From the NCBI RefSeq assembly GCF_013364355.1, contig NZ_CP054931.1, positions 3,596,001 through 3,660,000 of the forward strand: DNA of 64,000 nucleotides, read 5' to 3'. Both the position numbers and the translations under genes were made by a program. Below the pieces are notes generated by a model. It was not told where the DNA came from. It saw only the letters and a program-made list of their open reading frames with translations, and made no database searches. This DNA is from Stenotrophomonas sp. NA06056. Lineage in GTDB: Bacteria; Pseudomonadota; Gammaproteobacteria; Xanthomonadales; Xanthomonadaceae. Numbering within the stretch: position 1 is the first letter of the stretch; each line of letters starts with the position of its first letter. Shown in pieces: positions 26,462 through 36,481 of this stretch.

Positions 26462-27057
26462 TGCCGCGCCTGATGTTCTTCCTGCTGTGGGTTGCTTCAG
26501 CGGCCTCTGCGCAGGCACCGGTGCCGACACCGGAGCAGAGCTTCGACCTGTTTGCACGCTTCATGCTGGAAGGTGACGCCGACGCTGAGGCACAGGTGGC
26601 TACATTGACCGGCATGCCAGTGCGCACCGAGCGCTGGGAGGACGCGGTGGACCGGATGGTCGCTGGTGACTCTCTGGCAGATGACGCGCGCACGCGCGCT
26701 GGCCGCGAACTTTCACGCCAGGTAGCGCTGGCGCTGCGTCAGACCCACTGCCGCAGCACGGGCAGCGAACGCCAGGACAATGGCGATGTACAGATTGCCA
26801 TCGTTGCTTACGCCTGCCGGGTCCCCGATTACGCGCAGGCAAAGGAGAGGAGGTCAGACGACGCGGCTCCCGAGCCGGGAGATGAGGATGAACTCGCAGG
26901 TGTCAACGAGGTGATCGCCCTGCTGCAACGCGCTCCCAAACGCGTCCACACTGGAAGCGTGACCTTGGCACGCGGCGACGAGAACGATGTCTGGGCACCG
27001 CAGGACCTGCCGCCGCTGCACCAGTGGATCCAGCTACTGCTGGCGTTGCCCGAATAG
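26458..27057 (+). CDS. Secreted protein of unknown function, tandem family member 3 (short form)
   Basis: 199 residues. Signal peptide MMPRLMFFLLWVASAASAQA. The mature start PVPTPEQSFDLFARFMLEGD matches the family motif. The Cys pair is THCRSTGS... VAYACRVPDY, followed by an acidic insert (SDDAAPEPGDEDE) and a short C-terminal block (PQDLPPLHQWIQLLL). The ATG at 26458 overlaps the previous stop (ATGATG). Function unknown. It ends the first sub-cluster; a REP and 170 bases separate it from member 4. Confidence 0.72.
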   Translation: MMPRLMFFLLWVASAASAQAPVPTPEQSFDLFARFMLEGDADAEAQVATLTGMPVRTERWEDAVDRMVAGDSLADDARTRAGRELSRQVALALRQTHCRSTGSERQDNGDVQIAIVAYACRVPDYAQAKERRSDDAAPEPGDEDELAGVNEVIALLQRAPKRVHTGSVTLARGDENDVWAPQDLPPLHQWIQLLLALPE

Positions 27058-27075
27058 TCGCGGCACCTGCCTGCG

Positions 27076-27098
27076 GTAGCGCCGGGTCGGACCCGGCG
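27076..27098 (+). repeat. REP palindrome
   Basis: GTAGCGCCGGGTCGGACCCG-type palindrome, GTAG-headed, between family members 3 and 4. Confidence 0.7.
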
Positions 27099-27150
27099 GA
27101 TGCTTTCAGGCCGCGTGGGCGGCGCGCGACTCGCACCACGCGAACCGCGG

Positions 27151-27210
27151 GAATTTCAGACAAGTTGTATGGATCTGCAAGCGCAGGTCCCTGATCCTCG
27201 GGGCCCTCCT
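27151..27210 (+). promoter_or_regulatory. Leader shared with family member 6 (copy A)
   Basis: About two thirds of positions match the 60 bases at 28823-28882, beginning GAA-TTC and including TTG-ATGGA-CT and GAT-CTCG. The distance to the start codon is similar (79 versus 77 bases). The start codons are in different frames relative to the shared ATGGA, so it is more likely a common promoter or leader than a coding segment. Confidence 0.45.
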
Positions 27211-27229
27211 GGATTGCCCGTGTGCCGCC

Positions 27230-28093
27230 ATGCTGAAACCCGCCTTCATCCTGCTGCTGGGAACACCGCTCACCGCTGTTGCCGCACAACCTGTCGCGCT
27301 TTCACTGGAAGACACCTTCGACGCCTATGTGCAGGTCATCCTCCACGGCAACGAGGCGTCCAAGGAAACACTACGCGAGAACCTGCTTTTGCTGGAGAAC
27401 AGCGATAGCGTTGATGCGATCGTCGACGCCCTCGATGCGCTTCAGCTGTCCAAGGCCGCCTTCAACGGCACGGCAATGGAGCCGGTTTCCCGCGCTCTGG
27501 AGATGCGGCGGAAGACCCTGTCCTGCACCATCACCAACATCACCAGGGAGACGGTGCATTCGACGCCGCAGGCCAAGGTGGCGTATCGATGTGCCTTCCC
27601 CGACCTCTCCGGCTTCTTCGCGACCTACCGGAACGCGCAGAAGCGACGCGCCGTCGTTGGTGACGTTCCGGAAGACGCCAAGGCCCTCTTCGTCGCGTTC
27701 GCCAACGCCCTGCGCGACGCGCCGGATCGGTCACATGAGGGCAGCGCGGTATTCCTCAAGATGCCAGATAACGGTCCTTGGTTGAGCAGCAACCTGCCGC
27801 AACTGGGTATGACATTGCTGCAGCAGGCACTCCCCTTCGACACGTGGAATACGCGTGTCGAAGCGGAGTCCGTGCCCACGGTCACCGGCATTCCCACCTG
27901 CGACCTGATGATGGCCGCAGAGCTGACGTTCATCGCCAGACACCATCCCCAGAACCCCTTCCTGAGCAACGGCATGCTGCAAGGCAATCTGCTCAAGCGT
28001 GTGGAGGGAATGAGCGACGAGGAGGCAACGCGCGACTGCCGCATGGTCCATGAGCGCAACCGGGAACTGTGGAACAGGGAGAAGACCGACTGA
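27230..28093 (+). CDS. Secreted protein of unknown function, tandem family member 4
   Basis: 287 residues. Signal peptide (about 1-19) MLKPAFILLLGTPLTAVAA. Mature part: VALSLEDTFDAYVQVILHGN (family start motif), LSCTITNI... VAYRCAFPDLSG Cys pair, NGPWLSSNLPQLGMTLLQQ and PFDTWN block, and VTGIPTCDLMM extension with about 60 further residues. It resembles member 1 most in architecture. It has its own leader region upstream. The stop overlaps the start of member 5 (TGATG). Function unknown. Confidence 0.8.
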   Translation: MLKPAFILLLGTPLTAVAAQPVALSLEDTFDAYVQVILHGNEASKETLRENLLLLENSDSVDAIVDALDALQLSKAAFNGTAMEPVSRALEMRRKTLSCTITNITRETVHSTPQAKVAYRCAFPDLSGFFATYRNAQKRRAVVGDVPEDAKALFVAFANALRDAPDRSHEGSAVFLKMPDNGPWLSSNLPQLGMTLLQQALPFDTWNTRVEAESVPTVTGIPTCDLMMAAELTFIARHHPQNPFLSNGMLQGNLLKRVEGMSDEEATRDCRMVHERNRELWNREKTD

Positions 28094-28776
28094 TGCGGGG
28101 ATCGGTCGTTATCAGGCCTCTTGTGACTCTGCTCTTGGGCCTGCCGCTCCGGGCAGCAGCCTCGGAGCCTGCCGATCTCTCGCCGCAGGCCGAATACACC
28201 CTGCAGGCGCGGGTGCTGCTGCACGACGATGCCGGGGCCCGGCAGACGCTGCGCGAGTGGGGAGAAGGATACGAGCCAGCCGTCGCACTGGAGTGGCGGC
28301 TCCTTGTGGACGATGTGCCCGCAGCACTCTCCCGGCAGGGAGCCGCTGCGCCTTCGCCGGCAGCCACGCGGGCCTTCGTACAGGCACTGGCGTTGCGACT
28401 GCCCAGGGTCAACTGCGCTGCCGAGGCGTTCGTGCCGTTGGGATCGCCGGAGGTCGGCCTGTACCAGCTGGTCTGCCAGCATCCCGACGTTGAACCGCTG
28501 CGGCAGGAGTATCTGGCGTTGCGGGCTGCGCCTGAAGCCGGGCGCCAGGCACGCATCGATGCGCTCTTCCTGCGCTGGGCGGCGATGCTGCGTGAAGCGC
28601 CCGACGTGCCGCATTGCAGTCGGGTCACCGGGTGGTACCAGGCCCGTCATGCGTTCGCCCATGCCGAGCGCGTGCATCAGCTCTACCAGATCATCCTGTG
28701 GCGATTGCTGCCGGTCGAGTTGTGGCTGGGTGAACCCCTTCTGCCACAGGCGGACGAGCTATGTAATGACGACTGA
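28093..28776 (+). CDS. Secreted protein of unknown function, tandem family member 5 (divergent)
   Basis: 227 residues. Signal segment MRGSVVIRPLVTLLLGLPLRAAAS. The start motif is worn (LSPQAEYTLQARVLLHDDAG) but recognisable. The Cys pair is VNCAAEAFV... YQLVCQHPD. The C-terminal block reads WRLLPVELWLGEPLL. It is the most divergent member. ATG 28093 overlaps the stop of member 4. Function unknown. Confidence 0.7.
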   Translation: MRGSVVIRPLVTLLLGLPLRAAASEPADLSPQAEYTLQARVLLHDDAGARQTLREWGEGYEPAVALEWRLLVDDVPAALSRQGAAAPSPAATRAFVQALALRLPRVNCAAEAFVPLGSPEVGLYQLVCQHPDVEPLRQEYLALRAAPEAGRQARIDALFLRWAAMLREAPDVPHCSRVTGWYQARHAFAHAERVHQLYQIILWRLLPVELWLGEPLLPQADELCNDD

Positions 28777-28822
28777 AGGTTGTCAGCTATGGCCTGCCCG
28801 CACGCGCGCACAGGCAGTGCCC

Positions 28823-28882
28823 GAAATTCGGAAAGATTGCATGGACCTTAAGGCTGCATGCATGGATTCTCGAAGCCCGCCC
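28823..28882 (+). promoter_or_regulatory. Leader shared with family member 4 (copy B)
   Basis: Second copy of the sequence described at 27151-27210. It includes GAAATTCGGAAAGATTGCAT, 77 bases before the start codon of member 6. Its conservation suggests that promoter and gene were duplicated together. Confidence 0.45.
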
Positions 28883-28899
28883 CAACCTACCTACCTTGA

Positions 28900-29637
28900 A
28901 TGTTCAAACTGCTCTTTGCCCTTTCGCTGCTCGTCACCGCCGCCGCATCGGCTGCAAAGCCCGCCGCACTCTCGCTGGAGGAGACGTTCGACGCGCATGT
29001 ACGCGTAATTACCCAGAATGATGAAGACGCCAGGACAGCCCTCCGCAACAGCCTGCGCACTGCGGATCCAGCGCAGTACCCGGACATTGGCGACATCGTC
29101 GACACGCTCTACGCTTTCGAGCACCTGACGACAGGATTCGACGGAACTGCCGCCGTGGGCATCGCTGCGCGGCGGCGATCCATTAAGTGCGGCGCACTAA
29201 GGGTGGAGGAGAATGACGCGTCCGATCGGGGCACAGTGGACTACCGTTGCAGGCTTCCCGATATCTCCGCCGCATTTGATGCCTACCGCGAAAGCCGCAC
29301 GCGCTTCCGCAGGGAACAGAGCGCCGATGCGCTCAGTGCTTTCGTGGAAACGTACGCGATTACCTTCCGCGATGCGCCTGATATCACATTCGAGGCAACC
29401 GCCGAATTCTCCCGTGCAGGCGAGAATGGTCCTTGGTCCAGTGCTCACATGACGCTGCTGGGCTTGGAGCTTCTGAAGGTGTTGATGCCCTTCGAGCAAT
29501 GGGACGAACAGATCGAAGCGGAGGCCGTCTCCGCCCATTCCGGCATTCCTGTCTGCGCCAGGATGCATGGCGTACATGCGCTCTGCCTGCCGAGTATCCC
29601 CGTGCGAGACAGTTCAGGCCTACTGGCTGCTGCATAG
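28900..29637 (+). CDS. Secreted protein of unknown function, tandem family member 6 (C-terminally short)
   Basis: 245 residues. Signal peptide MFKLLFALSLLVTAAASAA. Mature part ALSLEETFDAHVRVITQNDE (family start motif), IKCGALRVEE... VDYRCRLPDIS Cys pair, NGPWSSAHMTLLGLELLKV and PFEQWDEQIEAEAV block, then SGIPVCARMHGVHALCLPS. It ends about 35 residues earlier than member 4, only 17 bases from the convergent ribD stop, so the C-terminus may have been trimmed. Closest to member 4. Function unknown. Confidence 0.75.
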   Translation: MFKLLFALSLLVTAAASAAKPAALSLEETFDAHVRVITQNDEDARTALRNSLRTADPAQYPDIGDIVDTLYAFEHLTTGFDGTAAVGIAARRRSIKCGALRVEENDASDRGTVDYRCRLPDISAAFDAYRESRTRFRREQSADALSAFVETYAITFRDAPDITFEATAEFSRAGENGPWSSAHMTLLGLELLKVLMPFEQWDEQIEAEAVSAHSGIPVCARMHGVHALCLPSIPVRDSSGLLAAA

Positions 29638-29654
29638 CGCGCTGCCGGACATGA

Positions 29655-30740
29655 TCAGGCGCGCAGCAGCAACCGGAGATCCTCGCCTACCTGCCGCTGG
29701 TCGACCACGCGCAGTCGGCGCTGCTGGTCCATCGCTTCGATGCCAAGGCCAGCCAACAGCGGACGGCCGCTGTCACCCAACAAAGTGGGTGCCTGGTACA
29801 GCAGCAGTTCGTCCACCCAACCACCGCGAAGCAGTGCACCAGCCAGCGTCGCACCGGCTTCGGTGTGCACTTCGTTGATGCCGCGCTCGGCGAGGAGCGC
29901 CAGTACCGCGCCAAGGTCAAGACGGCCATGACGCACCGCCACGCTGGCGAATGCCGCATCCGCCGCGTCGGGCGGGCTGACCATCGCATCGTGCAGGTAC
30001 AGCGTGGGTGCTCCACCCTTGCGCACGCGGCTGCATTCCAGCGAGCGCAGGCGCGAATCGAGAACGACGCGCAACGGTGGCATCACCTCGATGTCAGCCA
30101 AGCGCACGGTCAGCATCGGGTCGTCGGCGAGCACCGTGTCGGCACCGGTCAGGATCGCGCCAGCGCGTGCACGCCAATGCTGCACGTCCTCACGCGCGGC
30201 CGGGCCGGTGATCCACTTGGAGGTGCCGTCGGCCATCGCGGTGCGGCCATCGAGGCTGGCGGCCAGCTTCACCCGCAGCCATGGGCGATTGCGCTCCACG
30301 CGCGACAGGAAGCCCTTGTTGAGTTCGCGCGCCTGCGCGGCCATCAAGCCCTCGGCGACCTCGATGCCTGCTTCGCGCAGCAGGTCGAAACCGCCGCCAT
30401 CAACTTTCGGGAACGGATCGCGCATCGCCGCGACCACGCGCGACACGCCCGCCTCGATCAGCGCCAACGCACAGGGCGGCGTGCGCCCGTAATGCGCGCA
30501 CGGTTCCAGGGTGACGTAGGCAGTGGCGCCACGCGCGTCGCTGCCCGCTTCGCGCAGGGCAAACACTTCGGCATGCGGTCCACCAGCACGCTGGTGCCAG
30601 CCCTGCCCGACCACGCGTTCGCCATGGGCAATCACGCAACCGACCATCGGGTTGGGACGGGTGGTGTAGGCGCCACGCTCGGCAAGCCGCAATGCGGTGG
30701 CCATGTGCAGGTGGTCGAGGACGGAGAACGATGTGCTCAT
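29655..30740 (-). CDS. ribD: RibD, bifunctional riboflavin deaminase/reductase
   Basis: 361 residues. The N-terminal deaminase domain has HAEVFAL and the zinc motif PCAHYGRTPPC (about 74-84). The C-terminal 5-amino-6-(5-phosphoribosylamino)uracil reductase domain has WLRVKLAASLDGRTAMADG, WITGPAAREDVQHWRARAGA and EAGATLAGALL. Start MSTSFSVLDHLHMATAL at 30740; a later ATG (MATAL) is possible. It is separated from riboswitch-led ribE by about 6 kb of plus-strand genes, so FMN control of ribD is not evident here. Confidence 0.94.
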   Translation of the reverse strand: MSTSFSVLDHLHMATALRLAERGAYTTRPNPMVGCVIAHGERVVGQGWHQRAGGPHAEVFALREAGSDARGATAYVTLEPCAHYGRTPPCALALIEAGVSRVVAAMRDPFPKVDGGGFDLLREAGIEVAEGLMAAQARELNKGFLSRVERNRPWLRVKLAASLDGRTAMADGTSKWITGPAAREDVQHWRARAGAILTGADTVLADDPMLTVRLADIEVMPPLRVVLDSRLRSLECSRVRKGGAPTLYLHDAMVSPPDAADAAFASVAVRHGRLDLGAVLALLAERGINEVHTEAGATLAGALLRGGWVDELLLYQAPTLLGDSGRPLLAGLGIEAMDQQRRLRVVDQRQVGEDLRLLLRA

Positions 30741-30763
30741 GCCGCCATGGTAGCGCCGTTGGC

Positions 30764-30887
30764 GTAGATCCACGCCATGCGTGGATGTAGATCAAAGCGC
30801 CAACCAAGGTTGGCACCCACCAGGCCAAAGTGGATCCACGCCACGCGTGGATGGGTGTCTCCGCGCCAACCAAGGTTGGCAGCTACC
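30764..30887. repeat. SMAG/REP cluster between nrdR and ribD
   Basis: A GTAGATCCACGCCATGCGTG-type palindrome (30764), a CGCCAACCAAGGTTGGCACC palindrome (about 30797), a degenerate TGGATCCACGCCACGCGTGG copy (about 30831) and another GCGCCAACCAAGGTTGGCAG (about 30863) ending CTACC. Two repeat types alternate, suggesting duplication of a two-palindrome unit. Confidence 0.8.
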
Positions 30888-30893
30888 AGAGCG

Positions 30894-31415
30894 TCAGCCC
30901 TTCTTCTTCTTGGTCAGGGCGATCACATCGCCCAGCAGCTGAAGCTGTTCGGTACTGGACGGCAGGTCACGTTCGAGCTTCTCGATCTCCTCGCGGAAAT
31001 CGGCCACGTCCTCGAAGCTGCGGTAGACCGACGCAAACCGCACATAGCCCACATGATCAAGCTTGCGCAGTTCGTTCATCACGAACTCGCCGACCTTGAT
31101 CGACGGCACTTCGCGTTCGCCGCTGATGCGCAGCTGATGCACCACGGCGCGCACGGCGGCTTCGATCTTCTCTTCCGGCACGGCACGCTTCTGCAGCGCG
31201 CGATCGAAGCCGGCGCGGACCTTGCGGGCATCGAAGGCTTCGCGGGTGCCATCGCTCTTGACGATGGCCGGCAGCTTCAGTTCGACGGTTTCCAGGGTAC
31301 TGAAGCGTTCGTTGCACGCCTCGCACTCACGCCGACGACGAATCGTCGCGCCGTCTTCGGAGACGCGCGAGTCGATGACCCGTGTATCGGCATGCTGGCA
31401 GAAGGGGCAGTGCAT
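30894..31415 (-). CDS. nrdR: NrdR, ribonucleotide reductase transcriptional repressor
   Basis: 173 residues. The N-terminal zinc ribbon [17 protein letters not shown] ... [10 protein letters not shown] has two CxxC motifs. The following ATP-cone domain (about 49-140) senses ATP/dATP. NrdR binds NrdR boxes at nrd promoters. The C-terminus ends in a lysine run. Position near glyA and ribD is common in gammaproteobacteria. Confidence 0.96.
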   Translation of the reverse strand: MHCPFCQHADTRVIDSRVSEDGATIRRRRECEACNERFSTLETVELKLPAIVKSDGTREAFDARKVRAGFDRALQKRAVPEEKIEAAVRAVVHQLRISGEREVPSIKVGEFVMNELRKLDHVGYVRFASVYRSFEDVADFREEIEKLERDLPSSTEQLQLLGDVIALTKKKKG

Positions 31416-31509
31416 TGAACGCCTGGCTCAGGAAAATACCTGCTGCCACGGTCGTGGCAGCGTCGCAACGGTACCTGAGAAGGGCTTTCCCAGCAAATGC
31501 TGCCTGCAA

Positions 31510-31953
31510 TCAGCCTTGTTCGGCAATACCGGGGGCGCGACGCAGCCACACCAGATGCGCCGCTGGCAGCAGCAACGGCACGCCCAGCACCAGATACCCC
31601 AGCACCTGCCAGGGGCTGCCAGCACTCAAGCTGAAAAGCACGACGCCGACCACGGCCAGTGCCGCGATGGCGCCGAGCGTTAGGCCGATCCACGGCAGCG
31701 CTGGTGAAAGCCGCAGGCCATTACGCCCGCGCCGCAGGTAGCGGATGCTGAGCCACAGCCACGCCAGCAACCCGGCAACACCCGCCATCGACCATAGGAA
31801 CAGCGCGGCACCCTCACTGCCACGCATCAGCCCATGACGGATCAGGAAGGTGTAGATGCCGAACCCCGCGACGCCACCACCGGCCACCAGCGCAGGCAGC
31901 CCCAGCAGCAGGCATTGGGCGATATACAGGCGTTTGTGCAAACGCTCATCCAT
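31510..31953 (-). CDS. Small membrane protein, four predicted helices
   Basis: 147 residues, MDERLHKRLYIAQCLLLGLP... with about four hydrophobic segments (roughly 10-35, 46-68, 86-108, 115-135) and an RRGRNGLR basic loop in the middle. No known family recognised. The next gene upstream (31984-32412) has the same layout, so the two are probably paralogues. Perhaps in one transcript with glyA. Function unknown. Confidence 0.65.
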   Translation of the reverse strand: MDERLHKRLYIAQCLLLGLPALVAGGGVAGFGIYTFLIRHGLMRGSEGAALFLWSMAGVAGLLAWLWLSIRYLRRGRNGLRLSPALPWIGLTLGAIAALAVVGVVLFSLSAGSPWQVLGYLVLGVPLLLPAAHLVWLRRAPGIAEQG

Positions 31954-31983
31954 GCGTTCGAATTTCCTTGCAGATCGCTCGAT

Positions 31984-32412
31984 TCACGCGCGCGGTCGCA
32001 GCCACAAGAGCATGCCGGCCGGAACCAGCAGCGAAGGCCCCATCAGCAGCAGACCCAATCCCTCGATACCGTGGGTGATTCCCAGCCACAGCCCCATGCC
32101 CAACAGAGGCAGCGCCGCGAGCATTCCCAGCAGCAGCGCGCCCCACTGCACCCGGCTACGGGTGCGCAGTGCGCTGCGTCCTCCAAACAGATAGCCGCAG
32201 CTGAGGTCGAGCCAGGCAAGGCAACCGGCCAGGCCGGCCAACCCCCACACCAGCATCAAGGCCTGGCTGGGCAGTTCGACCGTGCCGTCGGCAAGGGAAA
32301 GCACGCTTCCGGCCATGCCGATCACCGCCATCGCGCCACCGAACAGCACGCTGGGTGCGCCAAACGGCACCGCCAGCGCTGCATAGAGCAGGCGCTGGCG
32401 GCGTTCACTCAT
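31984..32412 (-). CDS. Small membrane protein, paralogue of the neighbour
   Basis: 142 residues from [20 protein letters not shown], four hydrophobic segments, a central GRSALRTRSR basic loop, and a C-terminus PAGMLLWLRPRA that resembles PAAHLVWLRRAP of the neighbouring gene. I chose ATG 32410-32412, which overlaps the glyA stop by one base (TGATG). No function can be assigned. Confidence 0.65.
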   Translation of the reverse strand: MSERRQRLLYAALAVPFGAPSVLFGGAMAVIGMAGSVLSLADGTVELPSQALMLVWGLAGLAGCLAWLDLSCGYLFGGRSALRTRSRVQWGALLLGMLAALPLLGMGLWLGITHGIEGLGLLLMGPSLLVPAGMLLWLRPRA

Positions 32413-33665
32413 CAACCGTAGACCGGGTACTTGCGGCACTGCGCGCTGACGGCATCGCGTACGCGGGCGATGACGGCTTCATCGGCCGGCGCGTCGAGCA
32501 CGTCGGCGATCCAGTTGGCGAGGTCCACGCAGTCCTGCTCGGTGTAGCCACGGGTGGTCACCGCCGGGGTGCCCAGGCGCAGGCCCGAGGTCACGAACGG
32601 CGAACGCGGGTCGTTCGGTACCGAGTTCTTGTTGACGGTGATGTGGGCCTTGCCCAGCGCGGCTTCCGCGTCCTTGCCGGACACGTCCTTGCCGATCATG
32701 TCGACCAGCATCAGGTGGTTCTGGGTGCCGCCGGAGACGATCTTGTAGCCGCGCGCGATCAGCGTGTTGGCCATCGCCTGGGCATTCTTCACCACCTGCT
32801 GCTGGTAGGCCTTGAAGCCCGGCTCCAGCGCTTCCTTGAAGGCCACGGCCTTGCCGGCGATGACGTGCATCAGCGGACCGCCCTGGATGCCCGGGAACAC
32901 GATCGACTGCAGCTTCTTGACCAGGTCTTCGTCGGCGCCCTTTGCGACGATGATGCCGCCGCGCGGACCGCGCAGGGTCTTGTGGGTGGTCGAGGTGACC
33001 ACGTGGGCATGTTCCAGCGGGCTCGGGTAGACGCCAGCGGCGACCAGACCGGCAACGTGCGCCATGTCCACGAACAGGTAGGCACCGACCTTGTCGGCGA
33101 TGGCGCGGAAGCGCGCCCAGTCGATCACCTGCGAGTAAGCCGAGAAACCAGCCACGACCATCTTCGGCTTGTGCTCAATGGCCAGGCGCTCGACTTCGTC
33201 GTAATCGATCAGGCCCTGGTCGTTGACGCCGTACTGCACGGCGTTGAACAGCTTGCCCGAGGCATTCACCTTGGCGCCATGGGTGAGGTGACCGCCGTGG
33301 GCCAGGCTCATGCCGAGGATGGTGTCACCTGGCTGCAGCAGGGCGAAGTACACGGCCTGGTTGGCCTGCGAGCCGCTGTGCGGCTGCACGTTGGCGTAGT
33401 CGGCGTCGAACAGCTGCTTGAGGCGGTCGATCGCCAGCTGCTCGGCGATGTCCACGTATTCGCAGCCACCGTAGTAGCGCTTGCCCGGGTAGCCCTCGGC
33501 GTACTTGTTGGTCAGCTGGCTGCCCTGGGCTTCCATCACCGCCGGGCTGGTGTAGTTCTCGCTGGCGATCAGCTCGACGTGGTCTTCCTGGCGCTGGGTC
33601 TCAGCGGCGATGGCCTTGGCCAGTTCGGGATCGTAGGTTTCGATGCGGACGTCACGCGGGAACAT
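32412..33665 (-). CDS. glyA: GlyA, serine hydroxymethyltransferase
   Basis: PLP enzyme that converts serine and tetrahydrofolate to glycine and methylene-THF. 417 residues, same as E. coli. Landmarks: [19 protein letters not shown], the YYGGCEYVD region, [35 protein letters not shown] with the PLP lysine in THKT, and [13 protein letters not shown]. Start [13 protein letters not shown] (ATG 33663-33665); the frame upstream is repeat-derived. It probably leads a transcript including the two small membrane genes. Confidence 0.97.
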   Translation of the reverse strand: MFPRDVRIETYDPELAKAIAAETQRQEDHVELIASENYTSPAVMEAQGSQLTNKYAEGYPGKRYYGGCEYVDIAEQLAIDRLKQLFDADYANVQPHSGSQANQAVYFALLQPGDTILGMSLAHGGHLTHGAKVNASGKLFNAVQYGVNDQGLIDYDEVERLAIEHKPKMVVAGFSAYSQVIDWARFRAIADKVGAYLFVDMAHVAGLVAAGVYPSPLEHAHVVTSTTHKTLRGPRGGIIVAKGADEDLVKKLQSIVFPGIQGGPLMHVIAGKAVAFKEALEPGFKAYQQQVVKNAQAMANTLIARGYKIVSGGTQNHLMLVDMIGKDVSGKDAEAALGKAHITVNKNSVPNDPRSPFVTSGLRLGTPAVTTRGYTEQDCVDLANWIADVLDAPADEAVIARVRDAVSAQCRKYPVYG

Positions 33666-33794
33666 CGGGTACTCCAGCAGGCGGGGAAAGGGGTACGACT
33701 CAGCCCTTGATTGTAGCCCCGCCCCGGCCTGCTGGGGCCGAAACGGGCCCGTATGGTCTGCAATCCCCGGGCAGGCCGACGGCTGTGGCGGATC

Positions 33795-33853
33795 ATCCAC
33801 GCATGGCGTGGATCTACTGCCGGTTCTCCAGTAGATCCACGCCATGCGTGGAT
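33795..33853. repeat. Inverted SMAG pair
   Basis: Two 23-base SMAG palindromes facing each other (33795-33817 ending CTAC, 33831-33853 beginning GTAG), separated by 13 bases. Between glyA and the RcnB-like gene. Confidence 0.85.
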
Positions 33854-33870
33854 GACGATGGCAGGACGAC

Positions 33871-33890
33871 AAAAGGCGCCCTCAGGCGCC
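33871..33890 (-). terminator. Terminator of the RcnB-like gene
   Basis: On the minus strand GGCGCC-TGAG-GGCGCC followed by TTTT, 30 bases after the stop codon. Confidence 0.65.
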
Positions 33891-33920
33891 CTTCGTCCTT
33901 GCGCGTGCCGGCTGCGGTCC

Positions 33921-34397
33921 TCAGCGGTTGTTGATGATGTAGTCGGCGATGATGCCGGTTGCCACGGCGACCAGCAGCATGTTGCCGCGGTCATCGCGGA
34001 TCCAGTGGTGGCCGTATGGCGGGCGGCGCAGCTGGTAGCGCGGGTAGTCGTTCACCACGTAGATCGGGCCGCGGTAATAATCGCGGTAGCGGTGGCCGCG
34101 CTGCCAGCCATAGCCATAGCCGGGCCGGTAGCCCGGGCTGTAGACCACGCGCGGCGGCGGCGGTGCCGGGCGGTAGTAGCCATGGTCGTAGCGGCGGTCG
34201 TGACGGTAGTCACGGCGCGCTTCGCGGCGGTCGCGTTCCCAGTCGCGCCGGTCGTGGCGCCATTCCCGGCGATCCTCGCGCCACTCACGGCGGTCATGAT
34301 CGCGGCCACGGTGGTCGTTGTCGGCGAAGGCCGGGGCGATGGCACCCAGCGCCAGTACGGAGGCCACGGCGCCGGCCATGAGTCGATGGAGTTGCAT
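33921..34397 (-). CDS. RcnB-like periplasmic protein, Arg/His/Tyr-rich
   Basis: 158 residues. The signal peptide ends APAFA (about residue 26). Then a long repeat of charged blocks (RREWREDRREWRHDRRDW) is followed by a Tyr/Pro/Gly region, and the typical RcnB-type ending: HHWIRDDRGNMLLVAVATG...IADYIINNR. RcnB in E. coli helps nickel/cobalt homeostasis; many RcnB-like proteins have no proven metal role. Start ATG 34395-34397 has AGAGG 8 bases before. Single gene with its own terminator. Confidence 0.8.
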   Translation of the reverse strand: MQLHRLMAGAVASVLALGAIAPAFADNDHRGRDHDRREWREDRREWRHDRRDWERDRREARRDYRHDRRYDHGYYRPAPPPPRVVYSPGYRPGYGYGWQRGHRYRDYYRGPIYVVNDYPRYQLRRPPYGHHWIRDDRGNMLLVAVATGIIADYIINNR

Positions 34398-34537
34398 GGG
34401 GAACCTCTGCTGGGTGGGTGGTGATCCCATCTTGCGCATGCGATCTGAACGGTTTCCGGCTGGAAACGCTTCCCGCTGCGGGACTGTGACGGGGTATTCA
34501 GGCCGCGGCCAGCCCCGGGCGCTCAGGCCAGCGCGGG

Positions 34538-34560
34538 CCGGAACCGGTTCCGGCTATAAT
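34538..34560 (+). promoter_or_regulatory. ettA promoter with palindrome in the spacer
   Basis: A perfect -10, TATAAT (34555-34560), directly follows a perfect 16-base palindrome CCGGAACCGGTTCCGG (34538-34553). No clear -35. The palindrome would lie where RNA polymerase spans -35 to -10, so it may be an operator. Leader of about 83 bases to the ettA ATG. Confidence 0.55.
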
Positions 34561-34649
34561 TGGGGGTATTCCATTCAGTCTGTGCCCGCTGCCGCAACGG
34601 GAAATTCCCCGTGACGGACCGGGCGCAGGGTCGCGCCTACGGAGACCTC

Positions 34650-36314
<1,665 letters not shown>

Positions 36315-36321
36315 GCAGAAA

Positions 36322-36349
36322 CGAAAGGCCGCGCTCGCGCGGCCTTTCG
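36322..36349 (+). terminator. Rho-independent terminator of ettA
   Basis: CGAAAGGCCGCGC-TC-GCGCGGCCTTTCG stem, 7 bases after the stop codon, with T residues in the right arm and after it (CCTTTC). A strong, bidirectional-type hairpin. Confidence 0.85.
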
Positions 36350-36481
36350 CCTTTCAGGGGCCGCAATCGATTTTTGTTGACGCTTTTGACCCTTTCGCGC
36401 CGCGCTTCTATACCCCACGGCTGAACGCCGCAGGTGTAAGGCAGTAGTGATGCCTTTTCGCACACGGCAACGTCCGCACTT

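Noticed and set aside
27169..27230. Short MDL... leader peptides in front of members 4 and 6
   Set aside because: The peptides diverge after a few residues and their frames relative to the genes differ, so shared DNA rather than shared peptide is the better explanation.
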